A stretch of DNA of 37,512 bases from an uncultured Pseudomonadales bacterium (GCA_905478195.1 CAJQHM010000006.1:1-37512), one strand, 5' to 3'. Shown: positions 27,454-35,738, counted from the first letter of the stretch. Made by a program: numbers and translations. Notes: generated from the letters alone by a model not told the origin.

Positions 27454-27484
27454 AGTATAAGCTTAGAGTTAACTCTAAGGTCAA
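27454..27484 (-). promoter_or_regulatory. MerR-type promoter/operator of zntR and the permease
   Basis: On the minus strand a -35 TTGACC and a -10 TATACT are 19 bp apart, the long spacer that MerR activators correct. The spacer holds a perfect 18-bp palindrome CTTAGAGTTAACTCTAAG (27462-27479), whose outer base overlaps the -35. Confidence 0.85.
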
Positions 27485-27501
27485 CTAGCAAGTCGCAGTA
27501 A

Positions 27502-27529
27502 TTGCCTCCACCACCGGAGTTTCTAGATA
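27502..27529 (+). promoter_or_regulatory. Candidate plus-strand promoter ahead of the hairpin
   Basis: TTGCCT and TAGATA are 16 bp apart, followed by AAAATTC. A transcript from here would begin just before the hairpin at 27564. The match is moderate and may be chance. Confidence 0.3.
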
Positions 27530-27563
27530 AAATTCAACAATGCTGGTCTTATCTCTGAAGTAA

Positions 27564-27643
27564 GCCCGTGGTAATGGGGGTGTTTCCAACGAACAATCAG
27601 GACCGAAGGTCCGTGAGTGGGGAATACCTCCATTGCCACGGGC
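27564..27643 (+). ncRNA. Long hairpin, candidate structured RNA of unknown function
   Basis: A 24-bp stem pairs 27564-27587 with 27620-27643 with no bulge. Twenty pairs are Watson-Crick and the other four are G-U wobbles if read as plus-strand RNA (27572/27635, 27578/27629, 27582/27625, 27585/27622); on the minus strand these become A-C mismatches. The 32-base loop contains a second hairpin, GGACC-GAA-GGTCC (27600-27612). No T-tract follows, so it is not an ordinary terminator. It lies 30 bp downstream of the esterase stop (27674) on the other strand. Function unknown. Confidence 0.5.
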
Positions 27644-27673
27644 GATGGGGAAGCAAATGTCGATAGCTGAACC

Positions 27674-28345
27674 CTAATCCCCAGCAAGAACGCGAGTTAT
27701 CCAGTCGGCAATATCCCCCACCTGCTGCGGGCACAGCGAGTGTTCCATGGGATAGCTATGGTATTCGGGCGCAAAACCCAGACTCTGCAGGGTAGCCATA
27801 CTCTTCTGGCCTAAGGATTCCGGCACTACCGGGTCCATAGTGCCGTGGCAGATCATGGTAGGAATGGCATTCTGCACGGGGTTAACCTCGATACTCTCGG
27901 CAGTAGCGAAATAGGTAGAGAGCGCCATGATGCCGGCCAGTGGCTTTGCATAGGTCAGCGCAGCCTCGAAGGAGACAGCCCCTCCCTGAGAAAACCCGGC
28001 AACAATGATGCGGCGACTATCGATGCCGCGCTCAAGCTCTCTATCGATAAGAGCGTGCACCCAGGAAGCCGATTGCAGCAACTGCTCCTCGTCGACGTGT
28101 CTATCTATATCCATTTCCTTGATGTCATACCAGGCGGGCATGACATAGCCATTGTTGATTGATACGGGAATCGATGGCGCATGGGGAAAGATAAAGCGAA
28201 TACCGAAGCTTTCTGGCAGCGGCAGTTGCGGCACCAAGGGAGCGAAGTCATTGCCATCGGCACCGAGCCCATGCAACCAAATGATCGAAGCGTTCACCGC
28301 CACCGTGCTGGGCGATTCCATTTCTATAGCAGGTAATAACTCCAT
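27674..28345 (-). CDS. Carboxylesterase/phospholipase-type alpha/beta hydrolase
   Basis: A small cytoplasmic esterase of the carboxylesterase II/acyl-protein-thioesterase family. The lead motif is IIWLHGLGADGNDFAP, the nucleophile elbow is VAGFSQGGAVSFEAAL, the acid is in HGTMDPVVPE and the histidine in PMEHSLCPQQ. Length 223 is normal. The ATG at 28345 has AAGGAG five bases upstream. No signal peptide is seen. It hydrolyses short acyl esters in relatives; the natural substrate here is unknown. Downstream lies the unexplained hairpin. Confidence 0.87.
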   Translation of the reverse strand: MELLPAIEMESPSTVAVNASIIWLHGLGADGNDFAPLVPQLPLPESFGIRFIFPHAPSIPVSINNGYVMPAWYDIKEMDIDRHVDEEQLLQSASWVHALIDRELERGIDSRRIIVAGFSQGGAVSFEAALTYAKPLAGIMALSTYFATAESIEVNPVQNAIPTMICHGTMDPVVPESLGQKSMATLQSLGFAPEYHSYPMEHSLCPQQVGDIADWITRVLAGD

Positions 28346-28540
28346 AACGCTCCTTAGTTTCTGTCAGTAATCCAGCCGTTCCACTCGACAGCATGACCAT
28401 AGCCTGAGAAGCGGGGTAATGGGAATTTATAGCAGGCGCAGTATTCTCTAGCAACTCATGAATTGCGTTTCTCATCTTTATAGATCTATGTTTTACTCAG
28501 AACGAATCAATCTGTCACAGCCCAATGTAAGCAGGAATAG

Positions 28541-29809
28541 ATGATGAAAATTTCACAATGTTTTGACGCGCTAACAGCCCCCGAAAAATCCCTAAGCTGG
28601 AGCTCTGCTATCGCCGCCTTGTTGCTTGTAACGCTTTCGGTCGCAGGCCCATTATCCCGGGCTCAGGAGCAGAGTGATCCGCGCTGGGTGACTACCTGGA
28701 CGGCTTCACCCAGCACGCTGCCTGGCCAGGCTGATCCGCAAGACCCAGCGCAGGATCAGACGCTTCGATTAATAAGCCATAGCAGCGTTGGCGGCGACAG
28801 TGTTCGAATTCGTCTAAGCAATACCCACGGCAACGGACCGATCACCGTAGGCGCCGCCTCTATCGCCATGCAATCGACAGGCAGCTCAATTCGTGCAGGC
28901 AGCAGCTCGACACTCAGTTTCTCTGGCCAAGCTTCGGTAACAATACCCAGGGGCGCTGTAGTCATTAGCGACGCCATCAACTACCCCGTGCCGCAGATGA
29001 GCAACTTAAGCGTCAGCCTCTACCTTCCGGCGAACAGCGGCTTTCTTACCGCCCACGCCCTATCGAATCAGGTCAATTACCTATCGGAAGATGGCGATCA
29101 GACTCAGTCGACAAACCTAAGCAATGCCAGTGAGACCCCCGCATGGCCACTGTTAACTGCTATTGATGTCATAAGCCCGGATTCGGTTTCGGCAATCGCC
29201 ATGGTTGGAGATTCCATCACAGATGGTTGGGGGTCTACCGCTAGTGCAAATCAGCGCTGGCCGAATCATTTTTCAAGAAGGCTCTTCGCCGATAGCACTG
29301 CGAAAAAATTTGCCGTGGTAAACGCGGGCATCAGCGGCAACAGAGTCACCACAGAAGGAAACGCGCGATTCGGACAAAACTTACAGGCGCGTTTCGAGCG
29401 CGACGTGCTCGCGTTAAGCAATGTGACGCATATGGTATTGATGGAAGGCATAAATGACATAGGCATGTCACCGAGTGGCGATCTAATATCCTCAGCCGAA
29501 GTCATTGCAGGCTATAGACAGATAATCGCTAGAGCTCACGCGGCGGGAATAAAAATCATAGCAGCCACTCTCACCCCCTATGAAGGTGCAGCCTACTTCA
29601 CAGCGGCAGGTGAAAATATAAGACAGGAAATCAATGCCTTTATCCGTAACAGCGGCGAATTCGACGGCGTTATCGATTTCGAAAAAGCCGTGCAAGACCC
29701 TACCCAGCCTAGCCGAATTCTTCCCGAGTTTACCGAAGATAATCTGCACCCTAATGATGCAGGCTACAAGGCGATGGCTGACATGGTCGCGATTGACCTA
29801 TTCGAATAA
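28541..29809 (+). CDS. Secreted SGNH/GDSL hydrolase
   Basis: A 422-residue esterase/acetylhydrolase of the SGNH family with a Sec signal (AIAALLLVTLSVAGPLSRAQ). The N-terminal half is a beta-rich accessory domain; the catalytic blocks are AMVGDSITDGWGS (serine), NAGISGNRVT (glycine), MEGINDIGMSP (asparagine) and FTEDNLHPNDAGY (Asp-His). Such proteins deacylate polysaccharides or lipids outside the cytoplasm. Two adjacent ATGs (28541 and 28544) follow AGGAATAG; spacing slightly favours the second. It stands alone between the esterase and ppc. Confidence 0.86.
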   Translation: MMKISQCFDALTAPEKSLSWSSAIAALLLVTLSVAGPLSRAQEQSDPRWVTTWTASPSTLPGQADPQDPAQDQTLRLISHSSVGGDSVRIRLSNTHGNGPITVGAASIAMQSTGSSIRAGSSSTLSFSGQASVTIPRGAVVISDAINYPVPQMSNLSVSLYLPANSGFLTAHALSNQVNYLSEDGDQTQSTNLSNASETPAWPLLTAIDVISPDSVSAIAMVGDSITDGWGSTASANQRWPNHFSRRLFADSTAKKFAVVNAGISGNRVTTEGNARFGQNLQARFERDVLALSNVTHMVLMEGINDIGMSPSGDLISSAEVIAGYRQIIARAHAAGIKIIAATLTPYEGAAYFTAAGENIRQEINAFIRNSGEFDGVIDFEKAVQDPTQPSRILPEFTEDNLHPNDAGYKAMADMVAIDLFE

Positions 29810-29936
29810 AAAGCAGTCGCCGCAGTCTTTGCATTAATTTCCTTGATCCGAATGGGGCCAGCCCGCAGGAGTTGGCCATATCGGGTACAATCGCCAATGG
29901 GAATGCCGATGACGACTAATCGCAATATGGAGCAAG

Positions 29937-32507
29937 ATGAGCGACTCACTCTCAAATAAATTCGAAGAACTGATTGGCCTGAATTACCAACTCTACAACG
30001 GCCTGTTTCTGACTCTACCTCTAGATGCCATCGAAAAGACAGGGCTTCTACTGCCACTATTGGATGCTGCCTGCCAGCAGGGGCTCATCGATGGCAAGAA
30101 CCCGGACGCCATCATCGAAGAATTCTTCGAGCTGCACAAACCCCATTTTAGTGCTCAAGATAAGAACAACTTCCTGTTTAGAGTGATTCAGTATGTGGAA
30201 CGGCAGGTGGTGCTGGTAGATGCGCTGGAAGACGCGGCCTACAAGAAGATGCATCAGGTCGACAAACTAAAGATTCTGCAGAGTGTCGTTGAGAAGGTCG
30301 AAGCGGAAGACCTGGGTGAAAAATTTTCCGAGGTCCTCAAGAAGTTTGGCATACGGGTAACCCTAACCGCACATCCCACACAATTTTATCCGGGCACCGT
30401 GCTCTCCATTATCAATGACCTGACTCGCGCCATCGCTCGCAATGATATCTCTGAGGTTAGGAATCTGCTGCAGCAGCTGGGTAACACGCCTTTCTCGCGC
30501 AAGAAGAAGCCCTCACCCTATGATGAGGCGATACTGCTCAGCTGGTATCTAGGCAACATCTTCTATCCCGTGATGGGGCAGATCGTGGATAAGTTTGCCG
30601 GTCAATACGAACGCGCCGTGCTAGAGGACCAGAAACTCATGACCATCGGGTTCTGGCCCGGCGGAGACCGCGATGGCAATCCCTTTGTTAACGTCGACAT
30701 AACGCGCCGAGTGGCTGCGAAGCTACGCTATAGCATTGCGAGTTGTTATCACCGCGATGTTCGCGAACTCAAACGGCGCCTCACTTTTCAGGGAAGCTAT
30801 GAAATACTCGACGAGATCGAGAAAAAGTTGCACGATGAGATGTCGGAGAGCAATCCCCACTCCACTCTGGACGCAGAATCACTGATAGCCAAGCTCGATG
30901 AAATCGAAACGATTCTACTGGAACAGAACCAGGGCCTATTCATAGAGAAATTACGTTCGTTCAGACGCAAGGTACAGCTGTTTGGATTCTATTTCGCAAG
31001 CCTCGACATTCGTCAGGACAGCCGCGTAATTAGTAGCGCGTTCGATGCCATTATTGAGAAAGACCCATCCCTTGTTGGCAACATCGGCGAATTGGATGAG
31101 GCTCAACAGGTAGACAAGCTGCTACACATCTGCGGAAGCACCGACCTCGGTGCCTTCGATGAGGCCATCGTGCAAGATACCCTGGGCTCGTTCTCCGTTA
31201 TCGAAGATATTCAAAGAGCTAACGGCGAACTTGGTTGTCATCGCTACATAATCAGTAACTGCCATGGAGCGATTGATATGGCGCGGGTATATGCGCTATT
31301 TCAGCTGTGTGGCTGGCGCGACAAGGAACTTAGCGCTGATATCGTCCCATTGTTCGAATCTATAGATGACCTGCAAAGCTCTGGCGAATCCATGCGCAGT
31401 ATCTACGCCAACCCAACGTATAGACAACACCTCGCAAATCGCGGTAACCGACAGACAGTGATGTTGGGCTTCTCCGACGGAACCAAAGATGGTGGCTATT
31501 TGATGGCTAACTGGGCCATCTACCGCGCGAAGGAAGATCTAACCGCCGTCTCCCGAGAGGCGGGTATCGAGATCATCTTCTTCGATGGTCGTGGCGGCCC
31601 TACCGCGCGAGGTGGAGGCAATGCCTATCTGTTCTATGCGGCGCTAGGCAAGAAAATTGAAAGCAATCAGATTCAGATGACGGTACAAGGCCAGACCATC
31701 AGCTCCAACTATGGAGTAAAGCCCGCGGCACAGCACAACTTGAGTCTTCTGCTTGCGGCTGGCCTGGAAAACAATCTTTACGATAGATCCGAGCGAGAAC
31801 TCAACGAGGAGCAGAGCGCCCTGATTGAATCGCTCGCCACAATGAGTCTGACAAAATACGAGTCGTTAAAGCAGCATGAGTTGTTTCTACCTTATCTGGA
31901 AGAGATGAGCACGCTGCACTACTACAACATGACAAATATCGGTAGCCGACCGGCCAAGCGTGGAGACAGTAGCGAACTAAAATTTGAAGACCTCCGTGCG
32001 ATACCTTTCGTTGGGGCCTGGGCACAACTCAAACAGAACGTCCCTGGCTACTATGGCCTGGGCACCGCTCTTCAAGAACAGGAAAAAGCCGGCAATCTAG
32101 AAAAGTGCATTCAACTCTACAAAGAATCTGGGTTTTTCCGCGCCCTGATCGCCAATGGCATGCAGAATCTTGCCAAGACCAATTTTCATTTAACTCGCTA
32201 TATGAAAGAAGACCATCGCTTTGGCGAATTCTGGAAAATGATCTTCGCGGAACACGAACTCACCCATGAAATGGTGTTAAAAGTAGCCGGGCAAGATTAT
32301 CTATTGCAGGACAATGATAGGGCGAGGCTCAGTATCGAACTACGAGAACGCATAGTCCTCCCTCTTCTCGTCACCCAGCAGTTCGCGCTAATGAAGATAC
32401 ACGAACTAAGACGCGAGAATGAGGATGACCCGCTAATAGAAGACTATGAGAAGATGGTAGTACGCTCTCTCTACGGCAATATTAATGCTTCGAGAAATTC
32501 CGCCTAG
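29937..32507 (+). CDS. ppc: Phosphoenolpyruvate carboxylase, Bacteroidetes-like type
   Basis: Carboxylates PEP to oxaloacetate, feeding the TCA cycle. The catalytic histidine block reads LTAHPTQFYPG (His146), GFWPGGDRDGNPF follows, then SDGTKDGGYLMANW and FFDGRGGPTARGGG with the mobile arginine loop. Several blocks differ from the E. coli form (TAHPTE, GGDRDGNPNV, FHGRGGSIGRGG, C-terminal NTG): here PTQ, GFWPGG and an ending in RNSA. My recollection is that these variants are typical of Bacteroidetes enzymes. At 856 residues the protein is complete. ATG 29937 follows GGAG at five bases. It is followed by a terminator. Confidence 0.94.
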   Translation: MSDSLSNKFEELIGLNYQLYNGLFLTLPLDAIEKTGLLLPLLDAACQQGLIDGKNPDAIIEEFFELHKPHFSAQDKNNFLFRVIQYVERQVVLVDALEDAAYKKMHQVDKLKILQSVVEKVEAEDLGEKFSEVLKKFGIRVTLTAHPTQFYPGTVLSIINDLTRAIARNDISEVRNLLQQLGNTPFSRKKKPSPYDEAILLSWYLGNIFYPVMGQIVDKFAGQYERAVLEDQKLMTIGFWPGGDRDGNPFVNVDITRRVAAKLRYSIASCYHRDVRELKRRLTFQGSYEILDEIEKKLHDEMSESNPHSTLDAESLIAKLDEIETILLEQNQGLFIEKLRSFRRKVQLFGFYFASLDIRQDSRVISSAFDAIIEKDPSLVGNIGELDEAQQVDKLLHICGSTDLGAFDEAIVQDTLGSFSVIEDIQRANGELGCHRYIISNCHGAIDMARVYALFQLCGWRDKELSADIVPLFESIDDLQSSGESMRSIYANPTYRQHLANRGNRQTVMLGFSDGTKDGGYLMANWAIYRAKEDLTAVSREAGIEIIFFDGRGGPTARGGGNAYLFYAALGKKIESNQIQMTVQGQTISSNYGVKPAAQHNLSLLLAAGLENNLYDRSERELNEEQSALIESLATMSLTKYESLKQHELFLPYLEEMSTLHYYNMTNIGSRPAKRGDSSELKFEDLRAIPFVGAWAQLKQNVPGYYGLGTALQEQEKAGNLEKCIQLYKESGFFRALIANGMQNLAKTNFHLTRYMKEDHRFGEFWKMIFAEHELTHEMVLKVAGQDYLLQDNDRARLSIELRERIVLPLLVTQQFALMKIHELRRENEDDPLIEDYEKMVVRSLYGNINASRNSA

Positions 32508-32544
32508 GCAGGCCGACAAACGATGTGCTTTTGTTAGGGCCTGC
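32508..32544. terminator. Hairpin between ppc and a convergent hydrolase
   Basis: GCAGGCC (32508-32514) pairs with GGCCTGC (32538-32544), extended by ACAAA/TTTGT on the inside. It starts directly after the ppc stop and includes the stop of the convergent hydrolase. There is no strong T-run, so termination may be partial. Confidence 0.5.
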
Positions 32545-33463
32545 TCTTCTGCATCTCCAGCCACGATCGCAACATACTAGTGACGAACTGAATATCTCCT
32601 GTATTCTGTGAGTTATGCCCTATTCCCGGCAGCGTAACCAGGGTGAGATCGCGACCCATAGATTCCCATGTGTCATTGAGTGATTCATTTACATAGGCTC
32701 CATCCTCCAGACCATGAAATTCCAACACTGGAACCTGTATAGGCACGATAGGCGACTCATCGACCATCCATGGCGGCTTGGGGTAATAGGCGCGGTAGTA
32801 GTTCAGCATCGCTTCATAGTCTGATCGCTGATACGCGGCGAGATAACGCTCATACCACACAGTGCCCTGATGACTCTGGGCGCGACGCTCCGCATCCATG
32901 CCCCCCAGATCTCCCTCACTGTTTGTGAATCTGGCTATATAGGCACTGCGCTCCTTCTGCTCATTGTTGAGCGCCATCTCGCGCTTTCGAGAACGCGGAT
33001 GTGGACGATTGAAGATCACGAGATTCTCGGTCTTCTGTGGATAGGCCTCGGCAAAGGACCAGGCAATTATACCGCCCCAGTCATGACCGACGATGGTGGC
33101 GCTTTGAACATCCAGATCATCCATTACCGCCAGTACGTCGCCGGTCAGATGAGGTAACTCATAATTCTCCACTCCCCGGGGCTTGTCACTGCGGTTATAG
33201 CCCCTAAGAGAGATGGCAACGACTTTATATTCATCCGCTAACGCTGCCATCTGATGGCGCCAGTCATACCATTGATTGGGAAAACCATGAATGAAGATCA
33301 ACAAGGGCCCTTCACCCAGGCTCACATAATGGATACTAACTCCGCCATTGTCGGCATAGTGATGTTCAACAAGGTCGTAGAGTTCGTCGGCATCGATCTG
33401 CGCGTTGGCCTGCACTGCCAGCAGCATCGATAAAACGAAGGACGCAAAAGTTAGCTTTGACAT
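32534..33463 (-). CDS. Exported epoxide hydrolase-like alpha/beta hydrolase
   Basis: A signal peptide (LTFASFVLSMLLAVQANAQ) precedes an epoxide hydrolase/haloalkane dehalogenase-type fold. The oxyanion motif is FIHGFPNQWYDWRHQ, the nucleophile is an aspartate in IVGHDWGGIIAWSFA, the acid lies near HGLEDGAYVNE and the histidine in PGIGHNSQNTG; the lid region has tyrosines (NYYRAYYPKPPW) as in epoxide hydrolases. I place the start at ATG 33463 because GGGAG lies seven bases upstream, against one base for ATG 33469. The substrate is unknown. The 3' end meets the ppc terminator. Confidence 0.8.
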   Translation of the reverse strand: MSKLTFASFVLSMLLAVQANAQIDADELYDLVEHHYADNGGVSIHYVSLGEGPLLIFIHGFPNQWYDWRHQMAALADEYKVVAISLRGYNRSDKPRGVENYELPHLTGDVLAVMDDLDVQSATIVGHDWGGIIAWSFAEAYPQKTENLVIFNRPHPRSRKREMALNNEQKERSAYIARFTNSEGDLGGMDAERRAQSHQGTVWYERYLAAYQRSDYEAMLNYYRAYYPKPPWMVDESPIVPIQVPVLEFHGLEDGAYVNESLNDTWESMGRDLTLVTLPGIGHNSQNTGDIQFVTSMLRSWLEMQKSRP

Positions 33464-33673
33464 AGACATTCTCCCAGGGAGTTTACGTACTCACATTTTT
33501 AAACAAGAATATGCCTAGCAATCCGTCTAGTCCATACACATTTTCTCTGCAATACAGCGCCACCATCGACAGTCACGAATAATAGCTAGCCACGGCATTT
33601 CCCTTTGCAAGATCAATTCAGACCCAATACCATGCAGATCGAATCAGCACTAACTCTCAATCAGGAGAAAAAC

Positions 33674-33707
33674 ATGAGATTCCTCGGGGCACAAAAAACT
33701 CATCAAG
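33674..33707 (+). other. Ribosome binding site and N-terminus out of frame by one base (A6 tract)
   Basis: AGGAG precedes ATG 33674, the best start in the region, but its frame ends at a TGA near 33770. If the run of six As at 33693-33698 were five, the frame would join the cytochrome gene as MRFLGAQKLIKMALLLC, a normal signal peptide start. Confidence 0.6.
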
Positions 33708-34238
33708 ATGGCACTATTACTTTGTTTCTCGCTAAGCGCCATGAGTCAAAGCAGTTCACAGAACAATGAACCAGATCCTGACAAGCAGCTAGAGGTAACC
33801 GAAGCCTTGTTTAAGTGCCTCACCGAAATGACCAGATCATCGACCGGCGCGTTCTTCGTGGATAATATGCTAGGCGACATCGATGCCACCGTAGCCGTAG
33901 CGAACTCTGAAACCGGTGGGGAATATCCTGTGGGATCGCTGGTTTCCTTGATACCCACAGAGGTGATGATCAAGCATCGTGAAGGCTGGAACGAGACCAC
34001 CAACGACTGGGAATTTTTTGAGCTGACCGTTTCCGAGGAAGGTTCCGAGATTGCAGTTCGTGGAACTACCGAAGTCGTAAACCGCTTCGGTGGCAACTGC
34101 TTCGGTTGCCACATGCTTGCCCGATCCGAATGGGATCTGATTTGCGGCACCGGCCATGGCTGCGCACCTCTTCCTATCGATCGCGAGACTATTGCGAATA
34201 TGCAGAACGGCGACCCCCGCTGCATCAAGCAAGACTAG
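33708..34238 (+). CDS. Cytochrome P460-like haem protein, start likely displaced by a frameshift
   Basis: A 176-residue frame beginning MALLLCFSLSAMSQS, most of a signal peptide but without its basic N-terminus. The mature part has YPVGSLVSLIPTEVMIK, WEFFELTVSEEG and a c-type haem site NCFGCHMLARSEWDLIC, an order seen in cytochrome P460-like proteins, which carry an unusual haem and act on hydroxylamine or are of unknown role. Two further cysteines lie near the end. The real start is probably at 33674. A stable hairpin follows the stop. The P460 call is by motif order only; a different c-type haem protein cannot be excluded. Confidence 0.6.
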   Translation: MALLLCFSLSAMSQSSSQNNEPDPDKQLEVTEALFKCLTEMTRSSTGAFFVDNMLGDIDATVAVANSETGGEYPVGSLVSLIPTEVMIKHREGWNETTNDWEFFELTVSEEGSEIAVRGTTEVVNRFGGNCFGCHMLARSEWDLICGTGHGCAPLPIDRETIANMQNGDPRCIKQD

Positions 34239-34253
34239 CTAAACAACCACTAT

Positions 34254-34285
34254 GCCTGTCGGTTCCAGTTCGGGGATCGGCAGGC
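34254..34285 (+). other. Stable hairpin after the P460-like gene
   Basis: A 13-bp stem, GCCTGTCGGTTCC paired with GGGATCGGCAGGC around AGTTCG. The three non-Watson-Crick pairs are all G-U on the plus strand, as expected of a 3' untranslated hairpin of the upstream gene. Only a mixed pyrimidine run (CCTTCTCT) follows. Confidence 0.55.
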
Positions 34286-34458
34286 TAGCGAGCCTTCTCT
34301 ACACCCCGGCAGCGGCCATCCCTCATGGCATAAGCACTAAAATTATCACCCAGCAGCAAAGAACTACTTTGAAACATTGCCACAATCTGGAATACTCTGT
34401 CGCTCCACCATAATCAGCACACAAAAATAATCAATTCAATAACCTAGGTAAGCTGCAT

Positions 34459-35487
34459 ATGTCCTATCTAAAACAACGAGTAGTCCTGAGCATTAGTGCA
34501 CTCCTGCTTGGTCTTACATCGACCATAGTCATGGCCCAAAGTGAATGGCCTGAAGTGGCTCCGGCCGAGCCGCCGGCGCATTGGGGTGCCGTTTCCGCTA
34601 ACTTCGAAGAAATCCCTTATCCCTATCCGGTACACTTTCTGGAGCTTAATCGTTTCCAGCAAGATATCCGCATGGCATATATGGACGTGCCTCCTAGCGG
34701 GCGCGCTAATGGCCAGACTGTCCTAATTCAGCATGGCATGAATTTCTACTCCGAAGCCTATACACCGACGATCAAAGCTCTGGCTGCCGCAGGCTTCCGC
34801 GTGCTAGCCGTAGATAGAATAGGCTTTGGTAAATCAACCAAGCCGATTCTTCCTTACAGCTTCAACTTTGTCGCAGCCAATATGAAAGCGCTGTTGGACG
34901 AACTCGACGTCGATGAAGTTGCGATCGTTGGACACTCCATGGGCGGGATGACAGTAAGTCGCTTCGCTATGATGTACCCAGACATTACGACACACGTTGT
35001 TATGGTAAACCAGATAGGTCTAACCGATCAGCGCCAGAGCCGACCCTGGAGTGACCCTTTTGCCGGTGGTGGCACTACTACCTACCAATCGATATTGCGC
35101 GGTCATCAACGCTACTTCCCGCTGCGCTGGCCACCAGAGCATCTGGAATTCGTCCGTCGTCAATTTGGGCAGACAATGAGTGGTGAATGGCCACGGCTGG
35201 CGCAGGTGCGCAGACTGCAGGGTCAGATGCTATACGATGACCCGGTTGTCTATGATTGGCAGCACATCGAGACCAAAGCCCTGGTTATAGGCGGCGAAGA
35301 AGATGGATTGGTCGATGATTTCCCAACTCTGGCACACAATGTGGCAAATGAATTACAGAACTCAGCCATATTGCTCTACCCGAATGTGGGCCACGCGCCT
35401 CAGATCGAGATACCCGATCTGTTCCATGCCGACCTGATTCGCTTCCTGAGATCAGATCCGAACGAGCCAGCCAGCGCCTGGAAATAG
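34459..35487 (+). CDS. Exported alpha/beta hydrolase
   Basis: A Sec signal (LSISALLLGLTSTIVMAQ) precedes an alpha/beta hydrolase. The oxyanion region is VLIQHGMNFYSEAY, the nucleophile elbow IVGHSMGGMTVSRFA, the acid lies in IGGEEDGLVDD, and the histidine in PNVGHAPQIEIPD. GFGKSTKP is the usual strand-loop. Length 342. The ATG at 34459 has AGGTAAG upstream at long spacing. It lies after the P460-like gene on the same strand with 220 bp between, so a shared transcript is uncertain. Substrate unknown. Confidence 0.8.
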   Translation: MSYLKQRVVLSISALLLGLTSTIVMAQSEWPEVAPAEPPAHWGAVSANFEEIPYPYPVHFLELNRFQQDIRMAYMDVPPSGRANGQTVLIQHGMNFYSEAYTPTIKALAAAGFRVLAVDRIGFGKSTKPILPYSFNFVAANMKALLDELDVDEVAIVGHSMGGMTVSRFAMMYPDITTHVVMVNQIGLTDQRQSRPWSDPFAGGGTTTYQSILRGHQRYFPLRWPPEHLEFVRRQFGQTMSGEWPRLAQVRRLQGQMLYDDPVVYDWQHIETKALVIGGEEDGLVDDFPTLAHNVANELQNSAILLYPNVGHAPQIEIPDLFHADLIRFLRSDPNEPASAWK

Positions 35488-35510
35488 TCAGTCGCCCAGC
35501 TCAAGCTATT

Positions 35511-35549
35511 TGGTCCCAACTACAGCATCTGCGCTGGTAGTTGGGACCA
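35511..35549. repeat. Perfect 13-bp inverted repeat after the hydrolase
   Basis: TGGTCCCAACTAC (35511-35523) is exactly mirrored at 35537-35549, with an inner AGC/GCT extension. It begins 23 bases after the hydrolase stop and has no T-tract. It may be a terminator-like or protein-binding dyad. Nothing else stands out up to the sensor gene at 35739. Confidence 0.6.
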
Positions 35550-35738
35550 CATTAGCACTTCAGGTAGTTTCTCTGCCGCATACAACAATTTCCTTGTCGC
35601 CCCAAATCCTACTTTCATCCCCGCTCTATCGTGATATTCTAGAGTGATAAGGACTGATGTTGAACGCCTAAAACCACCACAGCCCCACCGTTGCTGCGCT
35701 TTACTCAACGATTTTCAAATTCGTAGGAGAGCGATGTT

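Noticed and set aside
27564..27643. Integron attC site or rho-independent terminator
   Set aside because: No conserved attC core sites or integrase were seen, and no T-tract follows the stem on either strand.
28248..28475. Short minus-strand frame upstream of the esterase
   Set aside because: It overlaps the esterase start in another frame and has no good ribosome binding site.
33746..34228. 160-codon minus-strand frame under the P460-like gene
   Set aside because: The plus-strand frame has the haem motif and a signal peptide; this one has no features.
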